Notes: generated from the letters alone by a model not told the origin. 64,000 nucleotides of DNA from Metabacillus schmidteae (GCF_903166545.1 NZ_CAESCH010000001.1:934001-998000), one strand, 5' to 3'. Shown: positions 27,045 to 36,462, numbered from the stretch's first letter. Made by a program: numbers and translations.

Positions 27045-30000
27045 ATGTCACATGCACAAGAAGGCCAACAAATTGAAATAAAGCTTACGAAATCTGCATC
27101 TGAAGTTCCTTATGTGGTAGGAATCGGTGCCTCAGCTGGAGGACTTGAAGCGATCGAACATTTTTTTCAGAGTATGAATCCTCTTATTGATGCAGCGTTT
27201 GTTGTTGTCCAACACCTATCATCGAAGTATAAAAGCTTTATGCCGGAATTACTTGCGAAATCTACCAGTATGAAAATCATTTTAGCTGAAGAAGGTCTAC
27301 GGCTTAAAGAAAAAACTGTATATTTATGTCCGCCAAATCATTACATAACCATTAATGAACAAGGATTTATTCATTTAGAAGAATATGCGGATAAAAAACC
27401 TGTCCATTACCCTATAAATGTATTTTTATCATCTATTGCAACTTATGCAGAAAAAAAAGCAATTGGTATCATTTTATCCGGAAAAGGAACAGATGGAACG
27501 AAAGGGCTTAATGATATACATGAAAAAGGTGGATTATGTCTTATTCAAAATGAAACAGCAAAGTTTAAGGATATGCCTGAAAGTGCAATAAAATCAGGGA
27601 TAGGAGATTACATACTAGATCCTAAGTCAATGCCAGAACAAATTAGTCACTATATCACATCAAAGCCAATTAATTTTACTGATAATCATTTAAAGCAAGT
27701 GTTAATGATGATTCATAAAAAAAGTGGAATCGATTTTTCAATGTATAAAATAAATACAGTATTAAGAAGAATTGAAAGACGCATGAGTTTACTTGATGAA
27801 CCATTACTCACTCTTGAGGCTTATAAAAATTATTTATTAGAAAATCCGATGGAGATCCGGTTTTTACAAGAAGATTTACTTATTGGAGTAACTCACTTTT
27901 TTAGAGACACAGAAGCATTCAACTATCTACAACAATATCTTATTCCAAAAATGATCGATGAGAATATTCATATAGGAAGGAATAAAATTAGAATATGGGT
28001 AGCAGGTTGTTCATTAGGTCAAGAAGCCTATTCTCTCGCAATTTTATTTCATGATGAAATAGAAAAAAGAGGATGTGATATGGATCTCCAGATTTTTGCG
28101 ACAGATATTGATCGTGATTCAGTGAAATTTGCCAGTCAAGGCTGCTATTCAGAGCAAATTGTCTCAACCATACCAAAACATTTATTAGTAAAATATTTTG
28201 ATAAAGATGATAGTGATTATCAAGTTAAAAGGGAAATTAGGCATAAAATTGTCTTTGCTCCTCATAACATGACAAAGGATTCACCGTTTGTCAATTTAGA
28301 TATGGTGAGCTGTAGAAATGTTATGATCTATTTTCAAGCAGAGCTTCAGCAAAAAGTATTATCTCTTTTCCATTTTGCATTAAAGGAGAAAGGCTATTTA
28401 TTTTTAGGACCGAGTGAAACAATTGGTAAGCTATCAACTTTGTTTACTTCTGTTAATAATAAATGGAAGATTTTCACCAATGAAATGTCTGATAGTCAGC
28501 ACGTCTCTCAAGCTTTTCTTACTCCTAAAGAATCACCTAATGAACAAAGGAAGGATAGAAGAAATTTGGATCATCTTCGTGAATTGAATCAATTTCAACA
28601 CCCGGATGAACTATATTTTTCATTAATGGATGAAATATTACCGCCGTGTATTGTCATTAATGAGCATAATGAGGTTCTATTAGTCTCTGGGAATGCAGGT
28701 GAGTATTTAAATCTACCAAAGGGAAAAGTGAACTATAATATCTTCAATATGGTTCCAACGAATTTATCAGTCGCAATTGGGACAGCCATTAAAAAGGCAA
28801 GAGAGGAACTTAAAGAGATTAACTATAAAAACCTCCTTATTAATAAAAATGAGAACAAACAGGTCAAGTTAATCGTAAAGCCTTTAGAGAGTGCAGGAAA
28901 GGGTTATATTTCACTATTTATAGAAGTGAAAAAGCCGGATTCTTCAACAGAGTTTAAAGCAGACGCATTGATGTTTGACCATGACTCCGTTTATAACCAG
29001 AGAATATTTGATCTTGAGCAGGAGCTTTATTATACAAAACAAAGTCTGCAGACAACAATAGAGGAGCTTGAAACATCGAATGAAGAACTGCAATCAACGA
29101 ATGAAGAGTTGATTGCTGCCAACGAAGAATTGCAAAGCACAAATGAAGAGATGCAATCAGTAAATGAAGAGCTTATAACAGTTAATACCGAGTATGAAAA
29201 GAAAATCAAAGAGTTAACCAATTTAAATAATGATATGGATAACCTTCTCATTAATACAAATATCGCTACGATTTTCTTGAATAAAAACCTCGATATTAAA
29301 CTCTACACACCTGAAGCTATGAAAATTTTCCACCTCATAGACCGTGATATAGGAAGACCAATTTATCATATTTCACATCGTCTTGATTATGATCTGTTTA
29401 TAAGAGATATAGAGGATGTGGTACTGACAACAAAGTCGATTATTAAGGAATTACCCTCAAAGGATGGAAAGTGGTACAGCATCAAAATTATGCCATATCG
29501 AACAAATGAGAATCTAATCGACGGTATCGTCATTACGTTTGTTGATATTTCTAATATTAAGAAAGTAAACCGCGAATTGCAATTGAGCATGAAGGCAATT
29601 GAACTTGGACCTGCCTATACAGTCTTTACAGATTTTCAAGGTACGATTGAATATGCTAACAGTAAATTTGCTGAACAACTTGGTTTAGATGTTCAACAAA
29701 TTATCGGGCGTAAAATAAAAGATATTTATTCCGAGTACTATAAAGAAAGTGATTTTGCACAGCATTGGAAAAAAGTTCGTGCCGGAGAGAAATGGACTGG
29801 TGAGCTGTCTTATAATGGAAAAGACGGGAAAGAGAAATGGGAGCACCTTACTCTAATACCCGTTGAAAATGAAGAAAATGACGTAGTGCAAATTTTACTT
29901 GTAGGTGAGGATGTTACCAGCAGAAAAAGTTCTGAACAAATGCTGATTAAATCTGAAATGCTTTCTGGTATTGGTCAGCTAGCAGCAGGAATTGCACATG

Positions 30001-30638
30001 AAATTCGAAATCCATTAACATCACTCCGTGGATTTCTTCAGTTGATGATTCAAACAAATACATATAGTAAAGAATATGCAGAAGTGATGATGACAGAGTT
30101 TATTCGGCTTGAGGAAATCATCAATGAATTCCTTGTCCTATCAAGACAGAAAACAGCTGAATTTAAAGATGTGAATATCAATAAAATTATTCAAGATATA
30201 TCGAAAATCTGGGAAACACAGGCGATCTTAAATGATGTTACAATCGAAACCTTCATAGACCCAATGAGCTTTACGGTTAGAGGAATTGAAAATGAACTAA
30301 AACAAGTGTTTATAAATATAGTGAAAAATGGAATTGAGGCAATGGAAGGTCGTACAGGCAAACTGAAAATTGAGGCGAAGAAGCTTGATCATGATCGAGT
30401 TCTCTTAAGATTCCAAGATCAAGGAAAAGGCATACCTCAAGAACAGCTTGAAAAGATGGGGGAACCATTTTTTACGACGAAAGAAAAAGGAACAGGTTTA
30501 GGATTAATGGTTAGCTTTAAAATTATTGAAAGTCATAATGGGAAGCTTATATTTTCTAGTGAACAGGATAAAGGAACAACAGTTGAAATTACGTTACCTT
30601 TATCCAATTCAGTCGAAGCGATCCAAAAGGGGCAATAA
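27045..30638 (+). CDS. CheB-CheR-PAS-histidine kinase fusion
   Basis: About 1197 residues. The CheB-like methylesterase (about 15-200) shows the Ser ([15 protein letters not shown]), His (VVVQHLSS) and Asp ([11 protein letters not shown]) triad. The CheR-like methyltransferase (about 205-470) has [21 protein letters not shown] and [10 protein letters not shown], but its SAM motif reads [11 protein letters not shown] with Gln where such proteins usually have Glu. A heptad-rich coiled coil ([16 protein letters not shown]) follows, then two PAS domains and a kinase core with [19 protein letters not shown] and [17 protein letters not shown]. CheBR fusions normally end in PAS or a kinase; the KinE-like core suggests phosphorelay input. 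ATG 27045 is chosen for AGGGAGG upstream. Its end overlaps the convergent gene by 30 bp. Confidence 0.88.
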   Translation: MSHAQEGQQIEIKLTKSASEVPYVVGIGASAGGLEAIEHFFQSMNPLIDAAFVVVQHLSSKYKSFMPELLAKSTSMKIILAEEGLRLKEKTVYLCPPNHYITINEQGFIHLEEYADKKPVHYPINVFLSSIATYAEKKAIGIILSGKGTDGTKGLNDIHEKGGLCLIQNETAKFKDMPESAIKSGIGDYILDPKSMPEQISHYITSKPINFTDNHLKQVLMMIHKKSGIDFSMYKINTVLRRIERRMSLLDEPLLTLEAYKNYLLENPMEIRFLQEDLLIGVTHFFRDTEAFNYLQQYLIPKMIDENIHIGRNKIRIWVAGCSLGQEAYSLAILFHDEIEKRGCDMDLQIFATDIDRDSVKFASQGCYSEQIVSTIPKHLLVKYFDKDDSDYQVKREIRHKIVFAPHNMTKDSPFVNLDMVSCRNVMIYFQAELQQKVLSLFHFALKEKGYLFLGPSETIGKLSTLFTSVNNKWKIFTNEMSDSQHVSQAFLTPKESPNEQRKDRRNLDHLRELNQFQHPDELYFSLMDEILPPCIVINEHNEVLLVSGNAGEYLNLPKGKVNYNIFNMVPTNLSVAIGTAIKKAREELKEINYKNLLINKNENKQVKLIVKPLESAGKGYISLFIEVKKPDSSTEFKADALMFDHDSVYNQRIFDLEQELYYTKQSLQTTIEELETSNEELQSTNEELIAANEELQSTNEEMQSVNEELITVNTEYEKKIKELTNLNNDMDNLLINTNIATIFLNKNLDIKLYTPEAMKIFHLIDRDIGRPIYHISHRLDYDLFIRDIEDVVLTTKSIIKELPSKDGKWYSIKIMPYRTNENLIDGIVITFVDISNIKKVNRELQLSMKAIELGPAYTVFTDFQGTIEYANSKFAEQLGLDVQQIIGRKIKDIYSEYYKESDFAQHWKKVRAGEKWTGELSYNGKDGKEKWEHLTLIPVENEENDVVQILLVGEDVTSRKSSEQMLIKSEMLSGIGQLAAGIAHEIRNPLTSLRGFLQLMIQTNTYSKEYAEVMMTEFIRLEEIINEFLVLSRQKTAEFKDVNINKIIQDISKIWETQAILNDVTIETFIDPMSFTVRGIENELKQVFINIVKNGIEAMEGRTGKLKIEAKKLDHDRVLLRFQDQGKGIPQEQLEKMGEPFFTTKEKGTGLGLMVSFKIIESHNGKLIFSSEQDKGTTVEITLPLSNSVEAIQKGQ

Positions 30639-31238
30639 AGTAATATAAAAGTCAATGGAAGAGCGAAGCTCATTTAGTTCATCAATAATAACCTCATAGT
30701 GGACGCTTTTACCACTTTCAATAATGTCCGGTCGAATAAGGCTTAGTAAATCCTGGATCTTCTCTAATTTCCTTGGCAGTTCCTTCATATTGTCGGAAGA
30801 ACTAATTAAATTATAAAGATCTGAATCTGTTAAAAAGGGCTGAAACAAGGTAATAATTTCTTTCCTTTCATGTTGTTCCAGTCTTTCTCTGTCAGTCACC
30901 ATTAATTGCTCACGGAGCAAATGGACTTGGTGACTGACTTTTTTAAAATCCTCTTTAAGAGGGATACAAACAATATATAAATAGTTTTCACGGTTTTGAG
31001 TGACATATATTTCAAAAGGCTCTAACTCATCTTGTGCTGTTATGATATTCGCTTCGAATTTTTTCTTCTCTTTTGTAGATAGAAAATAATGCACTTTGTT
31101 TCTACTATCAACATCTACTATATCTAAGAAATTTCTCCTTTTAGAAAAAAGTGTTTTGGAAATAGATGAACAATCCAGTATATTAAAGTCTGTATCAAGA
31201 ATAAAAACAGGAACCGGTATATTTTCTAGAGCAAACAT
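30609..31238 (-). CDS. PAS-like protein downstream of a cobalamin-binding gene
   Basis: 209 residues. The N-terminal ~100 residues look like a minimal PAS domain (NIPVPVFILDTDFNILDCSS). The remainder is helical with heptad character (VHLLREQLMVTDRERLEQHERKEI, then MKELPRKLEKIQDLLSLIRPDI) and may serve in dimerisation or as an output of unknown type. No HTH, kinase or STAS motif is visible. ATG at 31238 is preferred over 31292 because GGAGG lies about 9 nt upstream. It begins 28 bp after the stop of the cobalamin-binding gene, so the two form an operon. Confidence 0.7.
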   Translation of the reverse strand: MFALENIPVPVFILDTDFNILDCSSISKTLFSKRRNFLDIVDVDSRNKVHYFLSTKEKKKFEANIITAQDELEPFEIYVTQNRENYLYIVCIPLKEDFKKVSHQVHLLREQLMVTDRERLEQHERKEIITLFQPFLTDSDLYNLISSSDNMKELPRKLEKIQDLLSLIRPDIIESGKSVHYEVIIDELNELRSSIDFYITLLPLLDRFD

Positions 31239-31266
31239 GTTGTTGGTCCTCCATATCTTCAATTGT

Positions 31267-31920
31267 TTATGGTATAGAGTGAACAACATCATTTGTATTG
31301 ATTGAAGTCAGCTCTGATAAATCCTTAATGATCTTTGTTTGCTTAGTTGTGAATTTTTCCAGATTATACTTATCAGATAATCTACTTCCAACAATGATGG
31401 TAAAGTTTTGCTGCAATGATTCCAATACCTGTATATATTCAGGTAGCAGTTGAAGGTGGTGGGAGACGGTAACGGAAATACAAATGATATCAGGCTTCGA
31501 TTTATTTGCATAATAGATGTCATGTTGCAAGGGTAAATTAGGTCCAAAATACCGAACATCCCAATCATATTCTTTAAATACAGAGGCAGCCATTTTAGCC
31601 CCGATATAATGTTCCTCTCCTTCAACACAAAATATCATGGCTTGATTCTTCTTTTCACTTTGCTGCTTGTCCGGTTCTACATGGAATTGAAGCTTTGTTA
31701 ATACGTAGTCAGCTGTACCTGTTGCCAGATGTTCATCAGCCACACTAATTTCATCTATTTCCCACAGTTATCCGATGTAATACATGGCTTCTTTAATTAC
31801 ATTTTCATAGATATAAAGTGAAGTAAAACCTTCATATAATAGGCTTTCAACTAATTTGTAGGAACTAACTGTATCGCCAGACAATAATAGCTGAGCTAGC
31901 TTCTTTGATAGATCATTCAT
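31267..31920 (-). pseudogene. Stand-alone CarH-like cobalamin-binding protein, interrupted by an in-frame TAA
   Basis: Read from ATG 31920 (AAGGGG upstream) the frame encodes a helical N-terminal domain (MNDLSKKLAQLLLSGD...), then stop TAA at 31768-31770 (codon 51), then continues in the same frame LWEIDEISVADEHLATGT and a Rossmann-type B12 domain with EGEEHYIG (ExHxxG). Together this is 217 codons plus stop. LWEIDEISVADEH matches the W-x9-EH signature of CarH-type adenosylcobalamin light sensors. The stop sits where this family usually has a sense residue between Gly and Leu-Trp; GAA to TAA would explain it. A GTG at 31743 could restart translation but would lose the helical domain and the Trp. 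No MerR HTH is attached. Confidence 0.75.
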
Positions 31921-32030
31921 AGAAGGCATTCCCCTTTTGGTCTCATCTACCTTCTATTATACTCATCTATGAAAATTACTGCATCCTTTAACACGCTAAA
32001 TATCCTACTAGTTCATACCCCAAAATTCCC

Positions 32031-32050
32031 TTAATTAAACGTTTGTTTAA
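32031..32050. repeat. Second copy of the 20-bp sequence at 19316-19335
   Basis: Identical 20-mer with partial dyad symmetry, about 155 bp before the sortase start. The gap 31921-32186 otherwise holds a ribosome site for the minus-strand gene and no clear promoter. Confidence 0.5.
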
Positions 32051-32186
32051 GAAGGAAATTGCATATCTAAGGGGATTTACAAAAAATTAACAAACAAACG
32101 GGTATATCTAGTAACTTCTGTCATGAAGAAAATGATGTCTGTGATATAATTGTATGTATGAAATTAATAGAAAGCGTGGTTGGGTT

Positions 32187-32765
32187 ATGAAAAAGCTTTC
32201 CTATCTGTTTATTATCGTCGGACTTTGTATTGTAGGCTACGCAGTGTGGGAAATTGTCGATACAAAAATGCAAACATCTAACTCCTTAGCAGAAGCCCAA
32301 GCCATCGTAAAGTCGCCACCTGATAAAGAGGTATATAAAGAAGAAGATGGAACATTTAAACCGCCAATAGGCGAAGCTGCCGGCATTTTACATATACCGA
32401 AATTAGAGGCAGATCTCCCGATTGTAGAAGGAACTGATCCTGATGATTTGGAAAAAGGTGTTGGTCACTATAAAGGCAGTTACTATCCTAACGAAAATGG
32501 ACAAATTGTCTTATCCGGTCACAGAGATACAGTGTTTCGTAGAGCAGGAGAGCTGGAACTTGGTGACAAATTAGAAATCAAACTACCATATGGAGATTTT
32601 GAATATGAGATTATTGATACGAAGATCGTAGAGGCAGATGATCTAAGTATTATCACACTCCAAAATGAGAAGGAAGAGCTTCTACTAACAACATGCTATC
32701 CTTTTAGCTTTGTGGGAAATGCTCCGCAAAGGTATATTATTTATGCGAAAAAGAAAGATGTCTAA
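32187..32765 (+). CDS. yhcS: Class D sortase (YhcS/SrtD)
   Basis: About 192 residues. One N-terminal membrane anchor (about 4-25), then a sortase domain with GILHIPKLEADLPIVEGT, SGHRDTVFRRAGEL (catalytic His) and LLLTTCYPF (catalytic Cys), plus Arg in APQRYIIYA. Sortases cut LPXTG-like signals and attach proteins to peptidoglycan. The position next to yhcT matches B. subtilis yhcS. The usual substrate gene yhcR is not upstream here. ATG 32187 (MKKLSYLF) is chosen over 32154 because it puts the anchor at the N-terminus; neither has a strong ribosome site. Confidence 0.88.
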   Translation: MKKLSYLFIIVGLCIVGYAVWEIVDTKMQTSNSLAEAQAIVKSPPDKEVYKEEDGTFKPPIGEAAGILHIPKLEADLPIVEGTDPDDLEKGVGHYKGSYYPNENGQIVLSGHRDTVFRRAGELELGDKLEIKLPYGDFEYEIIDTKIVEADDLSIITLQNEKEELLLTTCYPFSFVGNAPQRYIIYAKKKDV

Positions 32766-32768
32766 GTA

Positions 32769-32814
32769 AAGCGAACAATCCAGCACCTTTAAGGTCTGGA
32801 TTGTTTGCTTTTTA
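32769..32814. terminator. Bidirectional terminator between yhcS and yhcT
   Basis: AAGCGAACAATCCAG / CTGGATTGTTTGCTT stem with T run on one side and A run on the other, between convergent genes. The right arm overlaps the end of yhcT. Confidence 0.85.
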
Positions 32815-33703
32815 TTATGGCAAGGATATCCGCAGGTATGGATGCTTCTACTTCAACCTTCTCATGTGTTAAAGGGTGTGAAAGGGCAATGCTTTTTGCA
32901 TGTAATGCCTGTCTTTTGATAAGATCCTTGCTTCCGCCATAGAGGGTATCACCAATAATTGGATGGTTCATCGAACTTAGATGCACCCTAATTTGATGTG
33001 TTCGTCCGGTGTCTAGCTGTAATGACAATATTGATAGATTTGTTTTCGGGTCATATCTTTCAACCTTGTAATGAGTAATGGCTTTTTGACCATTGGGAGA
33101 AACCCTTCTGCGTGTCGCATGATGCCGATCACGGCCAATTGGTTTATCGATGGTTCCGGTTAATTTGGAAAGTTTTCCTTTTATGATCGCAAGATACGTT
33201 CTTTTTATCTTTTTTACTTGTAAATCCTGATCTAAAATGGACTGAGCAAGATCATGTTTTGCAAAGATAACAGCACCTGATGTATCTCGGTCAAGGCGAT
33301 GAATATGTCTAACGCGAATTTGTAATCCATTTAGCTGATAATAAAAAGCAATCGCATTTGCCAGGGTGCCCTTTTGGTTGGGTTCATTTGGATGTGTATC
33401 CATCCCAGGCGGTTTATTGACGATGAGTAAATGATCATCTTCGTAAAGGATGTCCACTGTGGTATTTTCAGGTAAAACTCCATAATCTTCTTTTTTGAAT
33501 AAATGTAAATATAATCGGTCATTATGTTCTAGTTTATGGTTAACATCAGCGATTGAGTTATTTTTTTTAATGGCAGAAGCTTGATTCCATCTTTGGATAA
33601 GAGATTTAGATGCGCCAAGTTTACTGGATAGTATAGAAAAAACTGTCGCATATGCCCAATCCTTCGGAATATTTATCTCAAGCCATTCACCTACACGTTT
33701 CAA
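32789..33703 (-). CDS. yhcT: RluA-family RNA pseudouridine synthase (YhcT)
   Basis: 304 residues. An S4-like N-terminal region (about 15-70) is followed by the pseudouridine synthase domain with VNKPPGMDTHP, the catalytic HRLDRDTSGAVIFAKH (Asp nucleophile) and LDTGRTHQIRVHLSSMNHPIIGDTLYGG. It isomerises uridines in rRNA or tRNA; the target is not known from sequence. The frame starts with TTG at 33703, with only a weak GGAATG upstream. Gene order with yhcS and yhcU is the same as in B. subtilis. Confidence 0.88.
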   Translation of the reverse strand: MKRVGEWLEINIPKDWAYATVFSILSSKLGASKSLIQRWNQASAIKKNNSIADVNHKLEHNDRLYLHLFKKEDYGVLPENTTVDILYEDDHLLIVNKPPGMDTHPNEPNQKGTLANAIAFYYQLNGLQIRVRHIHRLDRDTSGAVIFAKHDLAQSILDQDLQVKKIKRTYLAIIKGKLSKLTGTIDKPIGRDRHHATRRRVSPNGQKAITHYKVERYDPKTNLSILSLQLDTGRTHQIRVHLSSMNHPIIGDTLYGGSKDLIKRQALHAKSIALSHPLTHEKVEVEASIPADILAIIKSKQSRP

Positions 33704-33784
33704 GGGTATATCATTCCTTACTGAATTCTTATTTTGTAAATCTGATTTCTTTAAATATTATTGGCAAGAAACTAGTATTGTGCT

Positions 33785-33912
33785 GGTTGATTTCCGCTAC
33801 AGGTTGCTCGCTTTCCGTGGGGCGGGGGTGAGCCTCCTCGGGCAAAGCCCTGTGGGGTCTCACCTGTCCCGCTACTCCCACAGGAGTCTCGCACCTTCCG
33901 CTCCAATCAACC
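33785..33912. repeat. Intergenic palindromic repeat, subtype B, copy 2
   Basis: Same family as 24399-24529 but in inverse orientation: terminal GGTTGATT / AATCAACC, with TCCCACAGGAGTCTCGCACC and GGGTGAGCCTCCTCGG in the core. With subtype A copy 2 it fills most of the 618-bp gap 33704-34321. Confidence 0.85.
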
Positions 33913-34030
33913 AAATTTGTTTAGTATTAAGAAATTGGAAAAAGTATTCCTTATACTTTGTTTGAACCAAATAAATAATGCTGTTATCGTAATGATTGTT
34001 TCTTAGATCACTAATTAAAAAACGATAGTG

Positions 34031-34153
34031 GAATGGAGCGGAAGACACTTGACTCCTGCGGGAAGGAGAGAAAAGACTGAGACCCCGCAGGCGAAGACGA
34101 GGAGGCTCAGCTTCCTCCCCGCGGAAAGCAAGTGTCTGGAGCGCAATAGAACG
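34031..34153. repeat. Intergenic palindromic repeat, subtype A, copy 2
   Basis: Shares GACTCCTGCGGGAAG, CGCAGGCGAAGACGAG and GGCTCAGCTTCCTCCCCG with 11179-11280, with terminal arms GACACTTG / CAAGTGTC and flanks ATGGAGCGG / GGAGCGCAAT. It is followed by an A/T-rich leader for yhcU. Confidence 0.85.
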
Positions 34154-34321
34154 AACAATTTTTACGATTAAAAGTAATAATAACAACAATTAATAACAAA
34201 AGTATACATAACATCGATTGGATGTACAATCTAGTTCCGGTAACACTTACCTCTGCAATCTTGAAATGTCCTGTGTTATGCTTAATGAAGTTAATATAGA
34301 AGGAAAGAGAAAGGTGATAAA

Positions 34322-34726
34322 ATGAAGGTAGTTGTGGCATCGACGAACGAACAGGAAAATCATATCACTGAGTTAGTTGATCAATTGTATACTGTGATTT
34401 TCCCGAAATTTTTCCCGGATGATAAAATTGTAGAATTAAAGGAATTGAACGTGCTTCAGCCACAGGCTTCTGATAAAATGTATAATGCAAATTTGAAGGA
34501 TGCCTTTCAAATTATCTCTAGTCTTCAAGCTTTAATCGCTGTGCTGGAATTACTCCATGAAGGAAAATATGAATATGAGTATAAAGAGATGTTTGAACGT
34601 AATACACAAAACTTAAATGATTATGGTTATTTTTTTCCGCTAACATTTTCGCAGTTTAAAGATGCTGAATGTCAGGAAGGGCAATTTAGTCAATTTATCA
34701 GACCGGCAAATTCTTATATGATCTAA
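34322..34726 (+). CDS. yhcU: YhcU family protein
   Basis: 134 residues, soluble and acidic (MKVVVASTNEQENHITELVDQLY). It corresponds by position and likely sequence to B. subtilis YhcU, of unknown function. Features include FPKFFPDDKIVELKEL and a helical centre (ISSLQALIAVLELLHEG). AAAGGTG lies before the ATG. It is followed by a terminator shared with the convergent thioredoxin-like gene. Confidence 0.75.
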   Translation: MKVVVASTNEQENHITELVDQLYTVIFPKFFPDDKIVELKELNVLQPQASDKMYNANLKDAFQIISSLQALIAVLELLHEGKYEYEYKEMFERNTQNLNDYGYFFPLTFSQFKDAECQEGQFSQFIRPANSYMI

Positions 34727-34728
34727 TG

Positions 34729-34765
34729 AAGAAGGACAGTTCCTAATTGAACTGTCCTTCTTTGT
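34729..34765. terminator. Bidirectional terminator between yhcU and the thioredoxin-like gene
   Basis: AAGAAGGACAGTTC pairs with GAACTGTCCTTCTT around a short loop, followed by TGTTTATT. Confidence 0.85.
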
Positions 34766-34768
34766 TTA

Positions 34769-35242
34769 TTATTCAGCTGTCCATTCATTTAATAGAGAAC
34801 GGAGTGACTCTTCATCTGTATTTCCACCTTCAACTCGTGCTACTTCTTTTCCATCTTGAAAGTGGACAAGTGTTGGTGTGCCTGTGATGGCATATTGATT
34901 CCAGGCATCTTCATATTCCAATAAATTAAATTGATCGATTTCTACATCTAAATCTTCCGCAACAGGCATTAAAACAGGTGTTGTTGCTTTACAATGACTG
35001 CATTCCGGACTAAAGAAATAAACGATCGTATCTTCTTTGTTGTCCAGTTTTGTTTCGAGTTCATCAGGAAGGATAATATTTTGGTAATTAGGATCATTAA
35101 GCTGATCAACTGTAGCGGGTTTAAGATCACTTTTACCATATACATTTCCTTCAGCTTGCTGTTTGTTCTGGTAAGTTGTTACAAAGGCTAGTCCACCAAA
35201 AAGAACAATAATAATGGCTCCGAAAATGAGTAATTTCTTCAT
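34769..35242 (-). CDS. Membrane-anchored thioredoxin-like protein (BdbA-like)
   Basis: 157 residues. One N-terminal membrane segment (about 4-24) and an extracytoplasmic thioredoxin fold with active site ECSHC and cis-Pro in ITGTPTLVHF. It lies one base after the stop of the DsbB-like gene, so the pair is co-transcribed. By analogy with the Bacillus Bdb systems it would exchange disulfides in secreted proteins with the membrane partner re-oxidising it. The pair is inserted between yhcU and yhcV relative to B. subtilis. Confidence 0.85.
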   Translation of the reverse strand: MKKLLIFGAIIIVLFGGLAFVTTYQNKQQAEGNVYGKSDLKPATVDQLNDPNYQNIILPDELETKLDNKEDTIVYFFSPECSHCKATTPVLMPVAEDLDVEIDQFNLLEYEDAWNQYAITGTPTLVHFQDGKEVARVEGGNTDEESLRSLLNEWTAE

Positions 35243-35243
35243 C

Positions 35244-35675
35244 TTACTTACCTGCTTTCCTTAAGATTAAAAAACTTGTGATAAAGACAATGGTAAATCC
35301 AAATAACGCTAAAAATGGAATCGTTATAAAGCCTAACCAATTTATGTATTCCCCGGTACATGGTACAATTCCGCAAGAGACAGAATTTTCTCCTAAAAAA
35401 TCAATTTTTTGTACACCATAATGATATATTGAAATGCATCCTCCAATGGCAGAAAGTACAAGTGAATAAATGGCAATTTTATAATCTTTTTTAAAAACTC
35501 CTATACCTAGGATGATAACGAGAGGATACATGAAAATACGTTGATACCAGCATAGTTCACAAGGCGCATATTGAAGAATTTCTGAAAAATAAAGGCTTCC
35601 TAATGTGGAGATAAAGGCTGCAGCCCATCCTATTGAAAGCAAATTCTCCATCTTTTTTTCATTTGAGCTTGACAT
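35244..35675 (-). CDS. bdbC: DsbB-like disulfide oxidoreductase (BdbC/BdbB)
   Basis: About 143 residues with four membrane segments. The quinone-linked pair is in CELCWYQR and a second pair in SCGIVPC, as in the DsbB/BdbC family. It passes electrons from the thioredoxin-like partner to menaquinone. ATG 35675 is preferred to 35687 because GAGGG (in the upstream ATGAGGG) then acts as ribosome site. The gap upstream to 35918 is A/T-rich with no clear element. Confidence 0.88.
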   Translation of the reverse strand: MSSSNEKKMENLLSIGWAAAFISTLGSLYFSEILQYAPCELCWYQRIFMYPLVIILGIGVFKKDYKIAIYSLVLSAIGGCISIYHYGVQKIDFLGENSVSCGIVPCTGEYINWLGFITIPFLALFGFTIVFITSFLILRKAGK

Positions 35676-35918
35676 AACATCCCTCATTTATATTTATAGA
35701 TACTCTTAAATTATAATCGCAAGCGTTTTGGCTGTAAAAGAATACATGTTGAAATTTCTATGTTTTTGAACAAAATTTGAAAATTGGAAATTTGATGGTG
35801 TTTTTTAAATGGTTGTTTTTATATTTTCTGTAATGACAACCCTCATTTATCCCAATAAAATTTTACTAATAATAAATGCCACATGCCTTTCTCATACTAT
35901 AATCGAAAGGGGAGGATT

Positions 35919-36347
35919 ATGTTGAATACTATTCAAGATTGCATGACAACAGGTGTAGCGACTGTTTCTTCTTCACAATCAATTAAAGAAGCAGCAGAGC
36001 TTATGAGTCAAAATAATGTTGGTTCTATTCCGGTTGTTGATAATGGTCAATTACGAGGTATTATTACGGACCGTGATATTACACTTCGTTCAACAGCAGA
36101 AGGACTTGACAGCAATACACCTGTATCACAAGTGATGTCAACTAACCTTGTTTCAGGACATGCGAATATGTCAGCTGCTGAAGCAGCAAAAGTGATGGCA
36201 CAGCACCAAATTCGTCGTCTGCCGATTGTTGAAAACAATCAGTTGGTTGGTATAGTAGCATTAGGTGACTTAGCTACAAACCAAATGTCTGATCAGGCAG
36301 CTGGTCATGCTTTAACAAATATTTCCGAACAAAATAAAACACATTAA
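35919..36347 (+). CDS. yhcV: Twin CBS-domain protein (YhcV)
   Basis: 142 residues comprising two CBS domains: VATVSSSQSIKEAAELM with GSIPVVDNGQLRGIITDRDI, and NLVSGHANMSAAEAAKVM with RRLPIVENNQLVGIVALGDL. CBS pairs bind adenosine nucleotides; the role here is unknown. The frame could extend to 35883, but GGGGAGG at 35909-35915 supports ATG 35919 or TTG 35922. Context matches B. subtilis yhcV. Confidence 0.85.
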   Translation: MLNTIQDCMTTGVATVSSSQSIKEAAELMSQNNVGSIPVVDNGQLRGIITDRDITLRSTAEGLDSNTPVSQVMSTNLVSGHANMSAAEAAKVMAQHQIRRLPIVENNQLVGIVALGDLATNQMSDQAAGHALTNISEQNKTH

Positions 36348-36354
36348 TTTCTCT

Positions 36355-36387
36355 AGAGGTTTGACAATCATGTCAGACCTCTTTTTT
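36355..36387 (+). terminator. Terminator after yhcV
   Basis: AGAGGTTTGACA / TGTCAGACCTCT stem with a four-base loop, then TTTTTT. Confidence 0.88.
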
Positions 36388-36462
36388 ATGAATTTGAAAT
36401 ATTAACGAAGTTCCTTTATATATTATACATATACAGACATTTAAAGAGGAGTTGTACCTTTT

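Noticed and set aside
29030..29251. Ser-rich open frame antisense to the CheBR-kinase gene
   Set aside because: It is the complement of the repetitive coiled-coil coding region ([11 protein letters not shown]).
31308..31628. 106-residue minus-strand frame inside the cobalamin-binding gene
   Set aside because: Shifted frame of the B12 domain, which itself shows clear family motifs.
33729..34340. Several open frames on both strands between yhcT and yhcU
   Set aside because: They run through the two intergenic repeats; none has a ribosome site or coherent domain.
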